In this document: positions 34,561 to 43,516 of the stretch, piece by piece
Layout: every line of letters starts with the position of its first letter
Numbering within the stretch: the first letter of the stretch is position 1
Source: DATBGS01 sp036557885
GTDB lineage: Bacteria; Chloroflexota; Ktedonobacteria; Ktedonobacterales; DATBGS01
Direction of reading: 5' to 3'
Assembly (NCBI GenBank): GCA_036557885.1
Contig: DATBGS010000146.1
Span: forward strand, 1 to 64,000
DNA length: 64,000 bases
The notes under the pieces: generated by a model
The model's database searches: none
Told to the model about the DNA's origin: nothing
The model's input: only the letters and a program-made list of their open reading frames with translations
Made by a program: the position numbers and the translations under genes

Positions 34561-34797
34561 TTACATCTGCCGCTCTATCGCCTCCCGCAAGGCACGATCA
34601 GGGCACATACCAGGGAATTTCTTCCCATAGCATACCATGCAATATTCGCCCTCATCGTCCTGTTTTTGTTCTTCGGCACCGTAATAGGTGATTGTGTGGG
34701 CGTCGCAGGCCCAATGCCCGCACGGGCGCAGGCGCCCTTCGCCGCCATGAATGCTGACATGGGCAAACGAGTCTATGTAGCACTGTTGTTCAGTCAT
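34561..34797 (-). CDS. small Cys/His-rich (putative zinc-binding) protein
   Basis: A 78-residue protein with Cys6, CGHWACDAH (Cys26, Cys31 and two His), and CMVCYGKKFPGMC (Cys53, 56, 65). The spacing suggests one or two zinc sites. The rest is acidic and polar. The start at 34797 has AAGGAAAG upstream. It is 49 bases after the double-glycine leader peptide gene in the same direction, which might mean a shared transcript. No known family recognised. Confidence 0.65.
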   Translation of the reverse strand: MTEQQCYIDSFAHVSIHGGEGRLRPCGHWACDAHTITYYGAEEQKQDDEGEYCMVCYGKKFPGMCPDRALREAIERQM

Positions 34798-34846
34798 GGC
34801 GGCTTTCCTTAGAAGGGCTAACAAAACGCTTGACGAATTTTTCCAC

Positions 34847-35041
34847 TCAGTCAGTGGGCAATCCCCCTATTTCTATACGATAGTTATGATTGAGATTGGT
34901 TACGGAAGCAGCGGGAGAGAACCCGCCTACAACCTGCTCCAACTCGTGGTCGGTCAACTCCCTAAGCGGAGCGTCTTGTTTCGACCTGGCCGGAGTGACC
35001 GGGTGTATCTGCGATTGCTTCTTCTTCTGCGCTATGAACAT
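34847..35041 (-). CDS. double-glycine leader peptide (bacteriocin/RiPP precursor-like)
   Basis: A 64-residue peptide. Residues 26-40 read LRELTDHELEQVVGG, the classic double-glycine leader of peptide bacteriocins and some RiPPs (hydrophobic residues at fixed spacing, then GG), normally cut by a C39-type peptidase transporter. The predicted core is FSPAASVTNLNHNYRIEIGGLPTD without its leader (24 residues, no Cys, few Ser/Thr). AAAAGGAG five bases before the ATG argues for real translation. No modifying enzyme or C39 transporter is in the window, so this would be an orphan precursor, or a peptide served elsewhere. Confidence 0.75.
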   Translation of the reverse strand: MFIAQKKKQSQIHPVTPARSKQDAPLRELTDHELEQVVGGFSPAASVTNLNHNYRIEIGGLPTD

Positions 35042-35196
35042 ATCGTCTCCTTTTCTCTATCAGAGCTTCGGCGCTGTTCTGAGCGTACCATGAGCCGTTC
35101 AGCGTTAGCATGCGCAAGATTACCCATCTTGACAGAGAGACGGCACATCCAGAAACGACTTTTGGCTACCCCTGCCGAGGATTTTGTTAGGAGTTC

Positions 35197-36588
35197 TCAG
35201 CGGCTTCCGGCTGGCTCCTGGCTGTTTTGTCCGGCCTGCGCCCAAAACTCCAGCAGATCGCTTTTGGCAATGACCCCTTGCAGCCCTTGCGCATCGTGGA
35301 TGGCTACGGCTGTATGTCCAGTTGCAAGCAGAGTATAGGCTTCGTGGGCGCTGGCTGTGCTTTGCAGCGAGGGCAGTGGTGGACCCTGCCAATCAGTCAC
35401 CACCCGGTTGTTGATGGCCTCGCCAGCAGCGATGTGTTGCAGCAGTTGTGTTTCGGTGAGGCTGCCCACCGCCTGCCCATTTGCCACCACTGGAAGCTGT
35501 GAAATGCCGTAGCGGTGCATGCGTTCGATAGCTGCCGTAACTGGCTCGGTTGGCGTGACGCTCACGAGCATGGGCATTCCGGCGCTGTGCTGGCGCCGGA
35601 ACGCCAGCACCTCGGCTACAGTGGCGGCGGGTACCGGCTCGGTCAGGCCATTTTCGCGCAGCCAGGTTTCGTTGTAGAACTTGGAGAGATAGCCGCGCCC
35701 GGTGTCGGGCAGCAGCACGACCAGAATATCTTTCGGCCCCAGCCGCTTGCCGTATTCCAGGGCAGCCGCCAGCGCGGTTCCTGCTGAGCCTCCTGCCAGG
35801 ATGCCTTCTTCACGCGCCAGGCGCCGCGCCAGTTGAAACGAGGTGCGGTCATCAACGCGCAGCACCTCATCCACCAGTTCCGGGTCGTAGTTTTCGGGGA
35901 AGCTATCGGTGCCAATGCCCTCCACTTTGTACGGGCGCGGCGTATCGCCAGAGTAGATGGAGCCAGCGGGGTCGGCCCCAATCACCTTCAGGTGAGGATT
36001 CTTTTCCTTGAGGAAGCGCGCCGTGCCGGTGATGGTTCCGGCGGTGCCGATGCCCGCGACAAAGGCGGTCACTTTGCCATCGGTTGCTTCCCAGATTTCC
36101 GGGCCGGTGGAGACATAATGCGAATTGGGGTTGGCTGGATTGGAGTATTGATTGGGGCTGCACGCGCCAGGAATCTCTTTTGCCAGGCGTGCCGCGACGC
36201 TTTTATAGCTTTCTGGAGAATCAAAGGGCACGCTGCTGGGGCAAATAACGACCTCCGCGCCCAGCGCTCGGAGCAGGCTGCGCTTTTCTTCGCTGACTTT
36301 ATCCGTCATCACAAAGACGCAGCGATAGCCTTTGATGGCGGAGGCAATCGCCAGGCCAGTGCCAGTGTTGCCGCTGGTTGGCTCAACAATCGTACCGCCA
36401 GGCTGAAGCAACCCGGCGCGTTCGCAGGCTTCGATCATGGGCAAGCCAATGCGATCTTTGACGCTGCCGCCTGGGTTGAACATCTCGCACTTTGCCAGCA
36501 CGAGTGGCTTCATTCCGCGCGTGATACGCTGAAGGTGAACGAGCGGGGTGTGCCCAACGGTTTCTAAAATTGACTCGTAATACTTCAT
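35197..36588 (-). CDS. cbs: cystathionine beta-synthase
   Basis: A 463-residue PLP enzyme with C-terminal CBS domain pair. The catalytic core has NPGGSVKDRIG (PLP Lys), EPTSGNTGTGLA (phosphate loop), GIGTAGTITGTARFLKE and GGSAGTALAAALE. Residues of about 335-455 hold two CBS repeats (PVTAAIERMHRYGISQLPVV, AYTLLATGHTAVAIHD), the adenosyl-binding regulatory module. It condenses serine and homocysteine to cystathionine. A GTG nine bases upstream of the ATG at 36588 is possible, but GAGAGGTG is best placed for the ATG. Confidence 0.93.
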   Translation of the reverse strand: MKYYESILETVGHTPLVHLQRITRGMKPLVLAKCEMFNPGGSVKDRIGLPMIEACERAGLLQPGGTIVEPTSGNTGTGLAIASAIKGYRCVFVMTDKVSEEKRSLLRALGAEVVICPSSVPFDSPESYKSVAARLAKEIPGACSPNQYSNPANPNSHYVSTGPEIWEATDGKVTAFVAGIGTAGTITGTARFLKEKNPHLKVIGADPAGSIYSGDTPRPYKVEGIGTDSFPENYDPELVDEVLRVDDRTSFQLARRLAREEGILAGGSAGTALAAALEYGKRLGPKDILVVLLPDTGRGYLSKFYNETWLRENGLTEPVPAATVAEVLAFRRQHSAGMPMLVSVTPTEPVTAAIERMHRYGISQLPVVANGQAVGSLTETQLLQHIAAGEAINNRVVTDWQGPPLPSLQSTASAHEAYTLLATGHTAVAIHDAQGLQGVIAKSDLLEFWAQAGQNSQEPAGSR

Positions 36589-36757
36589 GGTTTTCACCTC
36601 TCCAGCCAGCCAACGGACAAGCTGTTGGTTGACCGGCCCCTTTTACAATGCAGAACGCCCAGGGCTAAACGTTCCTGCCCAGCGACGCTGCTGTTGCGAC
36701 CTGATGGTATGCGCGCCGTTGCGCGCCATCAGCTATATTTGCTCTCGCCCCGCCCCT

Positions 36758-36816
36758 GACCGGCACGGAGGCCAGTGCTACAAGCTCCGCCCCTGCGGGC
36801 AAGATGCCCGCGCTAC
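36758..36816. repeat. REP-like repeats between kinase and cbs genes
   Basis: ACCGGCACGGAGGCCAGTGCTAC near 36759 and GCGGGC-AAGAT-GCCCGCGCTAC at 36795-36816. The second unit shares loop AAGAT with the copy at 17651. They lie immediately downstream of the histidine kinase stop codon. Confidence 0.72.
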
Positions 36817-36821
36817 AAGCT

Positions 36822-39032
36822 CTACTCGCCTTCCTGCTCGCCACCTTCTTCCTGCCAGATGGGGACAGGCGCCCCTGTTATGGAGATACGTATCTCGGCA
36901 ATCGTCCACTGTGGTTCTGGGGCGGTCAGTACCCTGGTGGGCTGTTCTATCTCGTCGCTTTTTGCGCCCACTTCTTCCAGAACAGTCTGGAACGCCGCTG
37001 CTGCCTGGGGCAGTTTCCCAATGCGCAAGCGAAACCTTCCGCCCAGGTCTGTGCGCACGAGGGTGCGAATGAGCGAAAGGCCGACGCCTTCGGACGTTTC
37101 GGCATCAAAGCCCGCTGGCAGCCCTGGCCCGTCATCGGCAACAAAGAGCGTAATCACCGGGCCTTCTTGCGAAGCGCCGATCACGATTGAGCCAGAGGTG
37201 CGCTCGACGAAGGCGTGCTTAAAGATGTTGGCGACGAGTTCGTTGAGCACCAGTGCCAGAATGGTTGCCTGGCGCGAAGGGATGCCAATTTTTGCTGGCA
37301 GGACGTTCAGCCGCAGATGAAAGCCTGGCGCTGCCAGGTTCGCGCTGGCAATCTCAGCAATTTTTCGCGCGATTTCTTCAACGGTGGCAATGCCCACATC
37401 ATCGCGCGAAAGCAGGTCATGCGTGGCGGCGATGCCATGTATGCGATTGACGCTCTCGGTGAGCAGATGAGCCACCGCCGGGGCTTTGGTGCGCCGTAAT
37501 TGCAAAGAAAGAATGGACGCGATGGTTTGCAGGTTATTTTTTACCCGGTGGTTTAACTCGCGCAGCAGCAGCGATTTGCTGGCAAGCCCGCGCCGGGTTT
37601 CTTCGTAGAGCCTGGCGTTTTCAAGGGCAACGGTGGCTTCATTGGCAAAGGTCGTCACAAGCTGCATCTGATCAGGGCTGAGCGTGTAGCGTTGGCCGCT
37701 AAAGACGCAGATCACGCCGCGAATCTTCTCCCGGCTGCTCAGCGGCACACACAGCACGCTCTGAATATCGGGCAGCATCTCCGGGTACCGCTGGAGAAAA
37801 CAGCCGGTGTCGGTGTGCATGCAGCCCACGCAAGGAAATGGCTCTTTCTTCTGCACAGCCCTGCCAGCGCAGCACTGCCCAACGTTAATGGAGAGCGTGC
37901 TCAGATTGGGCATATCCAGGCCATAGCTCGCCAGCAAGATGAGCGTTTGGGTCTGTTCATTGAGTTCAAAAATGGCGGAACGTTCCGCACCGCTTAAATG
38001 CACTGCCTGTGTTGCGATAGTGCGCAGCACTTCGTCCAGGTCCAGTGTGGAAGCGATGAGAGCAGAGACGCGGTGCAGCGTGCTCAGTTCGTGGACCTTG
38101 CGCCGCAGCTTCTCGTCAGTCTGCTCATACAGGCGGCCATTTTCAATATTCATCGCCAGTTGGCCCGCTACTACCTCCAAAAAGCCCACCTCTTCAGGGG
38201 TAAACTCGCGCGGCTCGTGGGTCTGAATGCTCATGACGCCTTCGAGCTTGACGCCGGTGAAGAAGATAATGGGAATGGAAAGCAGGCCGTGAAATTCGGG
38301 CGAATAGGCCCGCGCTTCGTAGGCGAAGCCTGTGTCGGTGCAGGCGTCTTTTGCCAGCAGGGGGTGGCCTTTATCAGCGACCCAGCCGCTGTAGCCTTCG
38401 CCCATGCGCAAGGAAAAATGGCCGCCTCCGTGTGGGCGCGGGCCGTTGGTGGCGCGTAAAACAAGCTCGCGGCTGGCTTCATCGTAAAGATAAATGGAAC
38501 ACAGGTCTGCCTGCATCTCTTCGGCCACCACACGCGCGCTGAGTTGCAGCGTCTGGTCCAGGTCAAGGACGGAATTGGCAGCGGCGTTAATACGTTGCAG
38601 CGCGTCCAGACGTGTCTTGCCGCGCTGCGCGCGCTCATGTTCTTCTTTTGCCAGGCGCTCGGCTACCTGCTGATAGCCCCGCGCCAGGCTAATCACGACC
38701 CTGGAGAGTACCTCGCGTAAGTGGCGTTGAGCGCAGGCGTGTAGTTCTGCATCCGCGCGAAATAGCTCGTCAAGGGCGCGATCAAGCACATCTGCGCATG
38801 ATTGAAGGCCCTGAAGCCGGACTTCTAGCTTGCCGCCGTGTTCTGCCAGGCGCAGGCCAGAGACTTCATATTGGGGAAGATACGGAGAGAGATCAGGCGC
38901 GACAAACGCTTGAACGAATAAATAGGCGTCGCTCCCTTCTTCGGGCGCGGCTCCATCTCCGCTCCAGTCGCGTAGCTGGCTGCTGAGCCAATCAACATGG
39001 GGGCTGAGGGTATCACTTATTGAGTTAGCCAT
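36822..39032 (-). CDS. GAF-GAF sensor histidine kinase (HisKA_2 type)
   Basis: A 736-residue soluble sensor kinase. Residues 1-150 are an uncharacterised helical region. GAF1 is about 155-305 and GAF2 about 325-475. GAF2 carries a Cys cluster: Cys387, 388, 401, 404 and 411 (CCAG, CVGC, GC). The dimerisation motif LLRELNHRVKNNLQTIASIL has phospho-His495, the HWE/HisKA_2 style, followed by an ATPase domain with NELVANIFKHAF and DDGPGL. No receiver gene adjoins it. It has its own consensus promoter at 39083-39111. Confidence 0.9.
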   Translation of the reverse strand: MANSISDTLSPHVDWLSSQLRDWSGDGAAPEEGSDAYLFVQAFVAPDLSPYLPQYEVSGLRLAEHGGKLEVRLQGLQSCADVLDRALDELFRADAELHACAQRHLREVLSRVVISLARGYQQVAERLAKEEHERAQRGKTRLDALQRINAAANSVLDLDQTLQLSARVVAEEMQADLCSIYLYDEASRELVLRATNGPRPHGGGHFSLRMGEGYSGWVADKGHPLLAKDACTDTGFAYEARAYSPEFHGLLSIPIIFFTGVKLEGVMSIQTHEPREFTPEEVGFLEVVAGQLAMNIENGRLYEQTDEKLRRKVHELSTLHRVSALIASTLDLDEVLRTIATQAVHLSGAERSAIFELNEQTQTLILLASYGLDMPNLSTLSINVGQCCAGRAVQKKEPFPCVGCMHTDTGCFLQRYPEMLPDIQSVLCVPLSSREKIRGVICVFSGQRYTLSPDQMQLVTTFANEATVALENARLYEETRRGLASKSLLLRELNHRVKNNLQTIASILSLQLRRTKAPAVAHLLTESVNRIHGIAATHDLLSRDDVGIATVEEIARKIAEIASANLAAPGFHLRLNVLPAKIGIPSRQATILALVLNELVANIFKHAFVERTSGSIVIGASQEGPVITLFVADDGPGLPAGFDAETSEGVGLSLIRTLVRTDLGGRFRLRIGKLPQAAAAFQTVLEEVGAKSDEIEQPTRVLTAPEPQWTIAEIRISITGAPVPIWQEEGGEQEGE

Positions 39033-39082
39033 ATGAATATATCGGTTCCTGAAAAGGGCGTATCCCTAGATACATTTTCTGT

Positions 39083-39111
39083 ATTGTAAGTGGCATCAGT
39101 GCTGATGTCAA
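39083..39111 (-). promoter_or_regulatory. promoter of the GAF histidine kinase with dyad in the spacer
   Basis: On the minus strand TTGACA (39106-39111), 17 bases, TACAAT (39083-39088). The spacer holds a dyad CATCAG-TG-CTGATG (39094-39107), a possible operator. Confidence 0.72.
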
Positions 39112-39162
39112 CCATCTTTGCTGCTTCCAGCACGCTTTGCGCGTTTGCTTGCTGACAGACGC

Positions 39163-39191
39163 TTGACAGCAGATTGAGAACGTGATACGCT
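39163..39191 (+). promoter_or_regulatory. candidate promoter of the DUF433 gene
   Basis: TTGACA at 39163-39168, 17-base spacer, TACGCT at 39186-39191. It diverges from the kinase promoter. Confidence 0.45.
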
Positions 39192-39258
39192 TGGAACAAC
39201 CGCAGCGCTTTCTCCCAGTGGAAAGTCATTTTGTGTTCCTGAAAGGAGCAATGAAAGG

Positions 39259-39513
39259 ATGGCTGCTGAGCGAACCGAACATCCTCACATTGTTCGTGAC
39301 CCTGAAATTTCAGGGGGCGAACCATTCATTGAGGGGACGAAAACGAGCGTTCGCCATATCGTCCTTCTGTATCGGGCGGGACAAGAGCCAGAGGAAATTG
39401 CGCGGACGTATCATCTGCTGCTGGGCGAGGTGTATGATGCGCTCAGTTACTATTATGACCACGAGAACGAAATTTCTCGCTACATCATGTATATAGACAT
39501 CCCCAAAGCCTGA
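39259..39513 (+). CDS. DUF433 protein
   Basis: An 84-residue DUF433 protein: HIVRDPEISGGEPFIEGTKTSVRHIVLLYRAGQEPEEIARTYHLLLGEVYDALSYYYDH is the standard layout, with a beta-hairpin and a helix-turn-helix-like end. DUF433 proteins are small DNA-binding-like proteins, many suspected antitoxins (VapB45-type). No toxin gene adjoins; the next gene is convergent. AGGAG lies about 15 bases before the ATG, and an overlapping out-of-frame ATG at 39251 is not used. Confidence 0.86.
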   Translation: MAAERTEHPHIVRDPEISGGEPFIEGTKTSVRHIVLLYRAGQEPEEIARTYHLLLGEVYDALSYYYDHENEISRYIMYIDIPKA

Positions 39514-39523
39514 GCGCCTCTTC

Positions 39524-39901
39524 TCAGGCTTTTTTCTTCGGCCCTGAAGGGCGCTTGCTGCCAGGCGCTCCGCCTGGTTTCCTCGACGGTTTTTGCAGTG
39601 TGCTTTTCGCCTTTGCTGGAGGCGTGCCCCCTGTTCCCTTTTGCGATTGATCTCCCCGCAGCATGGCTGCGTCCGCCGGATGCCCATGCGCCACCAGCCA
39701 GGCGTGCGCCTCCTGATGCAGCGGCGCGAGTGCTGGTTTGCCCAGAATCATCGTCCACATGGCCCGCTCCGGGTCCATCGTGGTATCTTCCGGCCATTGT
39801 CCCTGGGTCACTAAAAATTGACGGAGGGCAGCGGGATTTTTCTCGCGCAAGACCTGCTCCAATTGGTGATGAAATTCCCTGGCGTCCATTGTTCTTTCCA
39901 T
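39524..39901 (-). CDS. uncharacterised protein with basic Lys/Pro-rich tail
   Basis: A 125-residue protein with no known family. Residues 1-80 look globular and helical (AREFHHQLEQVLREKNPAALRQFLVTQGQWPED, then MWTMILGKPALAPLHQEAHAWLVAHGHP). Residues 85-125 are low complexity and strongly basic (KPSRKPGGAPGSKRPSGPKKKA), suggesting nucleic-acid contact. It begins five bases after the holB stop, so it is co-transcribed and possibly coupled. An ATG at 39889 is an alternative start. Confidence 0.68.
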   Translation of the reverse strand: MERTMDAREFHHQLEQVLREKNPAALRQFLVTQGQWPEDTTMDPERAMWTMILGKPALAPLHQEAHAWLVAHGHPADAAMLRGDQSQKGTGGTPPAKAKSTLQKPSRKPGGAPGSKRPSGPKKKA

Positions 39902-39906
39902 TCGCT

Positions 39907-40914
39907 CTAGCGGTTTGCCCGTTGCGGCGCAATGACGGGAAAGTCCAGCACAAGCATTTCCAGCACCATGCGTGCCGGGGCGTTTTGCTCAAGCTGCTCC
40001 AGCGCTGTCTGGATGCCGCCAATCACTGCCCGTGCCGCGTTGCCCCCGATCTGCCGCGCAATCGCCAGGTGCTCCCCCGCCAATAGACCAGACGGCTGCC
40101 CGCCTTCAGCCACCAGCAGCACTTCTCGCCACCACAACAGCCAGACCTCCAGCAGCGCCTCCAGATGTTCGCGGTCATAAGCGAGCTTGCCTGCTTCGCT
40201 GATTCGCTGGGCAGCGCCGATGGAGCACAACCGCACCAGCGCGGCAATCCACCCCAGGCGCTGCTCGCGCAGCGATTCATCCTGGCTGGCGTTGATTGCC
40301 CAGCCAGGGCGACCAGCCGCCAGCATGCTGAGGATGCGCGCCTGCTCCTCCGTTTGCCCCCAACCGGCCATCAGCGCGGCCCTGATTTCAGCGCTTGTTA
40401 CCAGGCCAACCGGCAAGACCTGGCAGCGTGAAAGGATGGTGCTGAGAACGGCTGCTTCGTTGTTGGTGGAGAGCAGCCAGATGGTGTGCTGGGGCGGTTC
40501 TTCTAACATTTTCAAGAAAGCATTGTTGGCCTCAAGCGACAGCCTCTCAATATTTAGCAGCAGAAAAATGCGGTAGCGGCTTTCCTGGGGCTGCAAAGCA
40601 CCCTCGCGTATTAACAGGCGAATATCATCTATGCCGACCTCTTTTCTGCCTTCGCCAGGAAGCACCCTGCTGACATCAGGCGAGGTGCCATGCTGCACCT
40701 TGAGGCACGCGGTACACTGCCCGCAAGGGCCGCCTTGCCGGGGTAGCTCTGCCTGGCATACAAGCGCCTGGGCAAAGGCCCGCAACAACGTACTTTTGCC
40801 CACCTGCGACGGCCCAGAGAGCATATAGGCATGCCGGGGCTGCCCGCTGTTTTGGACGGTATCAAAGAAGGCCAGGAGTTGTCGGTGCCCAATAATGTTC
40901 CACATAGCATTCAT
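39907..40914 (-). CDS. holB: DNA polymerase III delta' subunit
   Basis: A 335-residue clamp-loader AAA+ protein. The N-terminus NIIGHRQLLAFFDTVQNSGQPRHAYMLSGPSQVGKST has Walker A. Four Cys in CQAELPRQGGPCGQCTACLKV form the zinc module of DnaX/HolB proteins. GIDDIRLLIREGALQPQESRYRIFLLLNIERLSLEANNAFLKMLEEPPQHTIWLLSTN contains the Walker B-like and sensor regions. The start is uncertain (40914 or 40905; no clear SD). It follows a glycosidase gene in the same direction. Confidence 0.9.
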   Translation of the reverse strand: MNAMWNIIGHRQLLAFFDTVQNSGQPRHAYMLSGPSQVGKSTLLRAFAQALVCQAELPRQGGPCGQCTACLKVQHGTSPDVSRVLPGEGRKEVGIDDIRLLIREGALQPQESRYRIFLLLNIERLSLEANNAFLKMLEEPPQHTIWLLSTNNEAAVLSTILSRCQVLPVGLVTSAEIRAALMAGWGQTEEQARILSMLAAGRPGWAINASQDESLREQRLGWIAALVRLCSIGAAQRISEAGKLAYDREHLEALLEVWLLWWREVLLVAEGGQPSGLLAGEHLAIARQIGGNAARAVIGGIQTALEQLEQNAPARMVLEMLVLDFPVIAPQRANR

Positions 40915-40948
40915 TGTACGCGACACGGCTGCTTCCCGCAAGGTCTGC

Positions 40949-43336
40949 TTAATGGGCAGTGGCATCTGGTGGCTGGTGCCCATCAGAAGCGGCATGTATC
41001 TGCTGCTCGAAGATGGGCGCCTCCTCTGTTTCTTCGGGCAGGCTTTCGTCGCTCTCCTGGCTGATGGACAATGTAACGTCGCTTGGGCTGGTTGGCGCCA
41101 GCAAACGTATCACCTTGGCCTCTGATGGATTCAGCACGAATTCAAATCGCTGTTCGCTCTCCAGCAATGGTGGCTTCACCTTGAGCACGATGCCCTGGCG
41201 TTCATCGGAGCCAACGAAAATGACGATTTCATTGCCGCGTTGGAAGCCGAGGGCATAGGCGTTGCATTCCAGGTGGGCGGTAATGTCGCGCTCATACACT
41301 TCAACGGGGTAGGTGCTCTCGACGGTGCGGTCAGTATAGAGCGTGCCGCTGTAGACAAAGTAGCTGAAATGACCGCCCTGGAATGGGATGTTGCGGATAG
41401 CGCACCACTGCCAGGCATCGGGCAGGTGCGGCTGAATGCGCAGGGTATCTATCCCAGGCCGCAGCCCCAGCACGCCATCAATGGTCAGCCAGAGATAGGT
41501 GGGCGCCACCCAGGGGCTTTGCGCCATGCCCCGGCTCTGGAAACTTTCCCCATGCAGGCACTCTGGGAACGTGCCAGGCACGACGTTCTTATAGGCTTTT
41601 GGCTCAGGCACTTCGGAGATGCGGTAGATGTTGCGCATCGCTTCGATCATTTTCTCTGGCTCGTCCAGGCGGCTGCCATAGGCAACCCAGGCGGTGAGGT
41701 TGGGCCAGATGCCACCTTGCAAGCGCATGGCAAACTCCGGGTCATATTCCGGCTCGTGGCGCCCGACGGTGCGCACGCCGAAGTCCGTCCAGAATTCGGG
41801 CGAATACAAGATGTTGAGAATCTTGCGGCGCATAGCATCATCCGCCACGCCAAACATGACTGGGAAGATCAGGTCGCCTGTGATCAGGTGGTGCTTGTTG
41901 CCGCTGTTATCAATGTTGAGCACATACAGGCCGGTGACTTCGGAGACAAGCTGGCGGTTCATTTCTTCCTTAAGTTGCAGTGCCGCCTCCAGATAGACCT
42001 GGGCGCGTTCGTGGTCGCCCATCTCCTCGCAGCAGCGCCCGGCCAGCCGCAGCGCCATATAGCATTCCGCGTTAATCTCAGTCACAGCCCCGCTGATCTG
42101 GTATTCGGGAATCATGTTGCGCCAGGACGCGATGCCCCAGGCATTGGATTCCTCAGAAGTACACCAGATGAGTCCCGCTCTGCGCTGGGCCAGAATCCAA
42201 TCTGCCGCCTGTGTCACCGTCTCATACATCTCTGTCAGAAATTCACGATCACCTGTTAGCGCAAAGTGATGGTGGATGGCAAAAATGAAGAGAGGTGTGT
42301 CATCGTTAATGTTCAGGCCATAGTTGTTGATGCTGGGCGGGTTCTCGCAGGCCAGCAGATATTCGGTCAGTTGGCCGGTTTCTTCGACCCCATACTCTTT
42401 GGTGAGGCGCAGCATGCCATGCGAAAACTCCGGGGTGATATAGTCCGAGCCAATGCTAAACCAGGCGATGTCGCGGACGACCAGAATATCCTGGGGCGGG
42501 TCGTTGGTGAAGCCATAGCCAATGGGGTAGCGCTTCTCTTCACGCAGGATGTTGATCTTGGCCCATTTCACCGCGCGATTAATCACCGGGTCGGGGACCA
42601 ACACATCGCTGGAGGTCAGGATTGCTTCTGCGGTGCGGGTGGTGGTTTCAAAAACCGCGTGGTGGTCGCAACTGCGCTCGTAGCTTTGCCGGGCTGCTTC
42701 CTCGCCATGCCCCGATATGGCGAGAATAAAGGGGATTTCCACCTCTCCCCGCCCCTCAATCTCCACCTCATAGCGCAGATCAGCCCGCCGCGCGTCAAAG
42801 TTGGCCTCCTGGGGCGCCATGTGCGGAGTGCCCAGGACACGCACCTCCTCTGGGCGCCCGACGGTTTCTGTAATCACCAGCCCATCTTCCAGGCGCGATT
42901 GCACCTTTTTATTTTTCTGGGTCATGTCTGGGAGCTTGCTAAACTCTGGCAGCATAATCCAGGGATAGTGAATCTGCGCGTGGAGCGTCACGGTGGCCGA
43001 CTGTTCGCCAAAATTGCGCAGGCGCACCAGGGTATAAGCCACTTTGAGGTCGGGGACGCCCAGCGGCACAAAGTACGTTTGTTGAATCTCTATGTCTTCG
43101 AGGTGATAGGTGGTGGTTTGATGCGTGGCCCGAAAGCTGGTGCGCTCGGCGGGGATAGGCTGCTCGCCCAGGTTGTAGCGCATCACCCAATGGCCGCAGT
43201 AAAACTGATCATCTTCCGCGCACCACAATCCTGCCAGGTTGGAATATTGATCAGCGCGGCTGAACAACTCGATATTGCCATAGTTCGCGCCAGTTCGCAG
43301 CTTTGCAACCTCATACTCGTAGAGCATTGCTTGCAC
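40949..43336 (-). CDS. six-hairpin glycosidase (glycogen debranching enzyme-like)
   Basis: A protein of about 795 residues. An N-terminal beta-rich domain (to about 260) is followed by an (alpha/alpha)6 catalytic domain with RDIAWFSIGSDYITPEFSHGMLRL, CENPPSINNYGLNINDDTPLFIFAIHHHFALTGDREFL, and NAWGIASWRN, then a C-terminal beta domain. The layout resembles amylo-alpha-1,6-glucosidase/glycogen debranching enzyme C-terminal and related GH families; the Asp/Glu pair cannot be assigned safely. There is no signal peptide, so it is likely cytoplasmic. The start is GTG 43336 (GGGAG upstream) or ATG 43327. Confidence 0.78.
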   Translation of the reverse strand: MQAMLYEYEVAKLRTGANYGNIELFSRADQYSNLAGLWCAEDDQFYCGHWVMRYNLGEQPIPAERTSFRATHQTTTYHLEDIEIQQTYFVPLGVPDLKVAYTLVRLRNFGEQSATVTLHAQIHYPWIMLPEFSKLPDMTQKNKKVQSRLEDGLVITETVGRPEEVRVLGTPHMAPQEANFDARRADLRYEVEIEGRGEVEIPFILAISGHGEEAARQSYERSCDHHAVFETTTRTAEAILTSSDVLVPDPVINRAVKWAKINILREEKRYPIGYGFTNDPPQDILVVRDIAWFSIGSDYITPEFSHGMLRLTKEYGVEETGQLTEYLLACENPPSINNYGLNINDDTPLFIFAIHHHFALTGDREFLTEMYETVTQAADWILAQRRAGLIWCTSEESNAWGIASWRNMIPEYQISGAVTEINAECYMALRLAGRCCEEMGDHERAQVYLEAALQLKEEMNRQLVSEVTGLYVLNIDNSGNKHHLITGDLIFPVMFGVADDAMRRKILNILYSPEFWTDFGVRTVGRHEPEYDPEFAMRLQGGIWPNLTAWVAYGSRLDEPEKMIEAMRNIYRISEVPEPKAYKNVVPGTFPECLHGESFQSRGMAQSPWVAPTYLWLTIDGVLGLRPGIDTLRIQPHLPDAWQWCAIRNIPFQGGHFSYFVYSGTLYTDRTVESTYPVEVYERDITAHLECNAYALGFQRGNEIVIFVGSDERQGIVLKVKPPLLESEQRFEFVLNPSEAKVIRLLAPTSPSDVTLSISQESDESLPEETEEAPIFEQQIHAASDGHQPPDATAH

Positions 43337-43405
43337 GATAGTCTGCTCCCAGAAGATGCCACCTGTGCTGGTGGACAGAATGAGGAGGGACAACAACAGT
43401 GTGGA

Positions 43406-43434
43406 AGTATATGGAGCGCATTACGGAGTGTCAA
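43406..43434 (-). promoter_or_regulatory. sigma70-type promoter of the glycosidase-holB operon
   Basis: On the minus strand TTGACA (43429-43434), 17 bases, TATACT (43406-43411). The predicted start near 43399 gives a leader of about 60-70 bases before the glycosidase. Confidence 0.75.
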
Positions 43435-43516
43435 CAAACGGACAAAAGGGGAACGCATTCCCTGCGAAGAAAGAAGTCCCTACGCGCAATATATCTTCCA
43501 CATGATGCCCTAGCCC

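Noticed and set aside
39182..39496. Plus-strand frame overlapping the DUF433 gene
   Set aside because: Out of frame with the clear DUF433 match.
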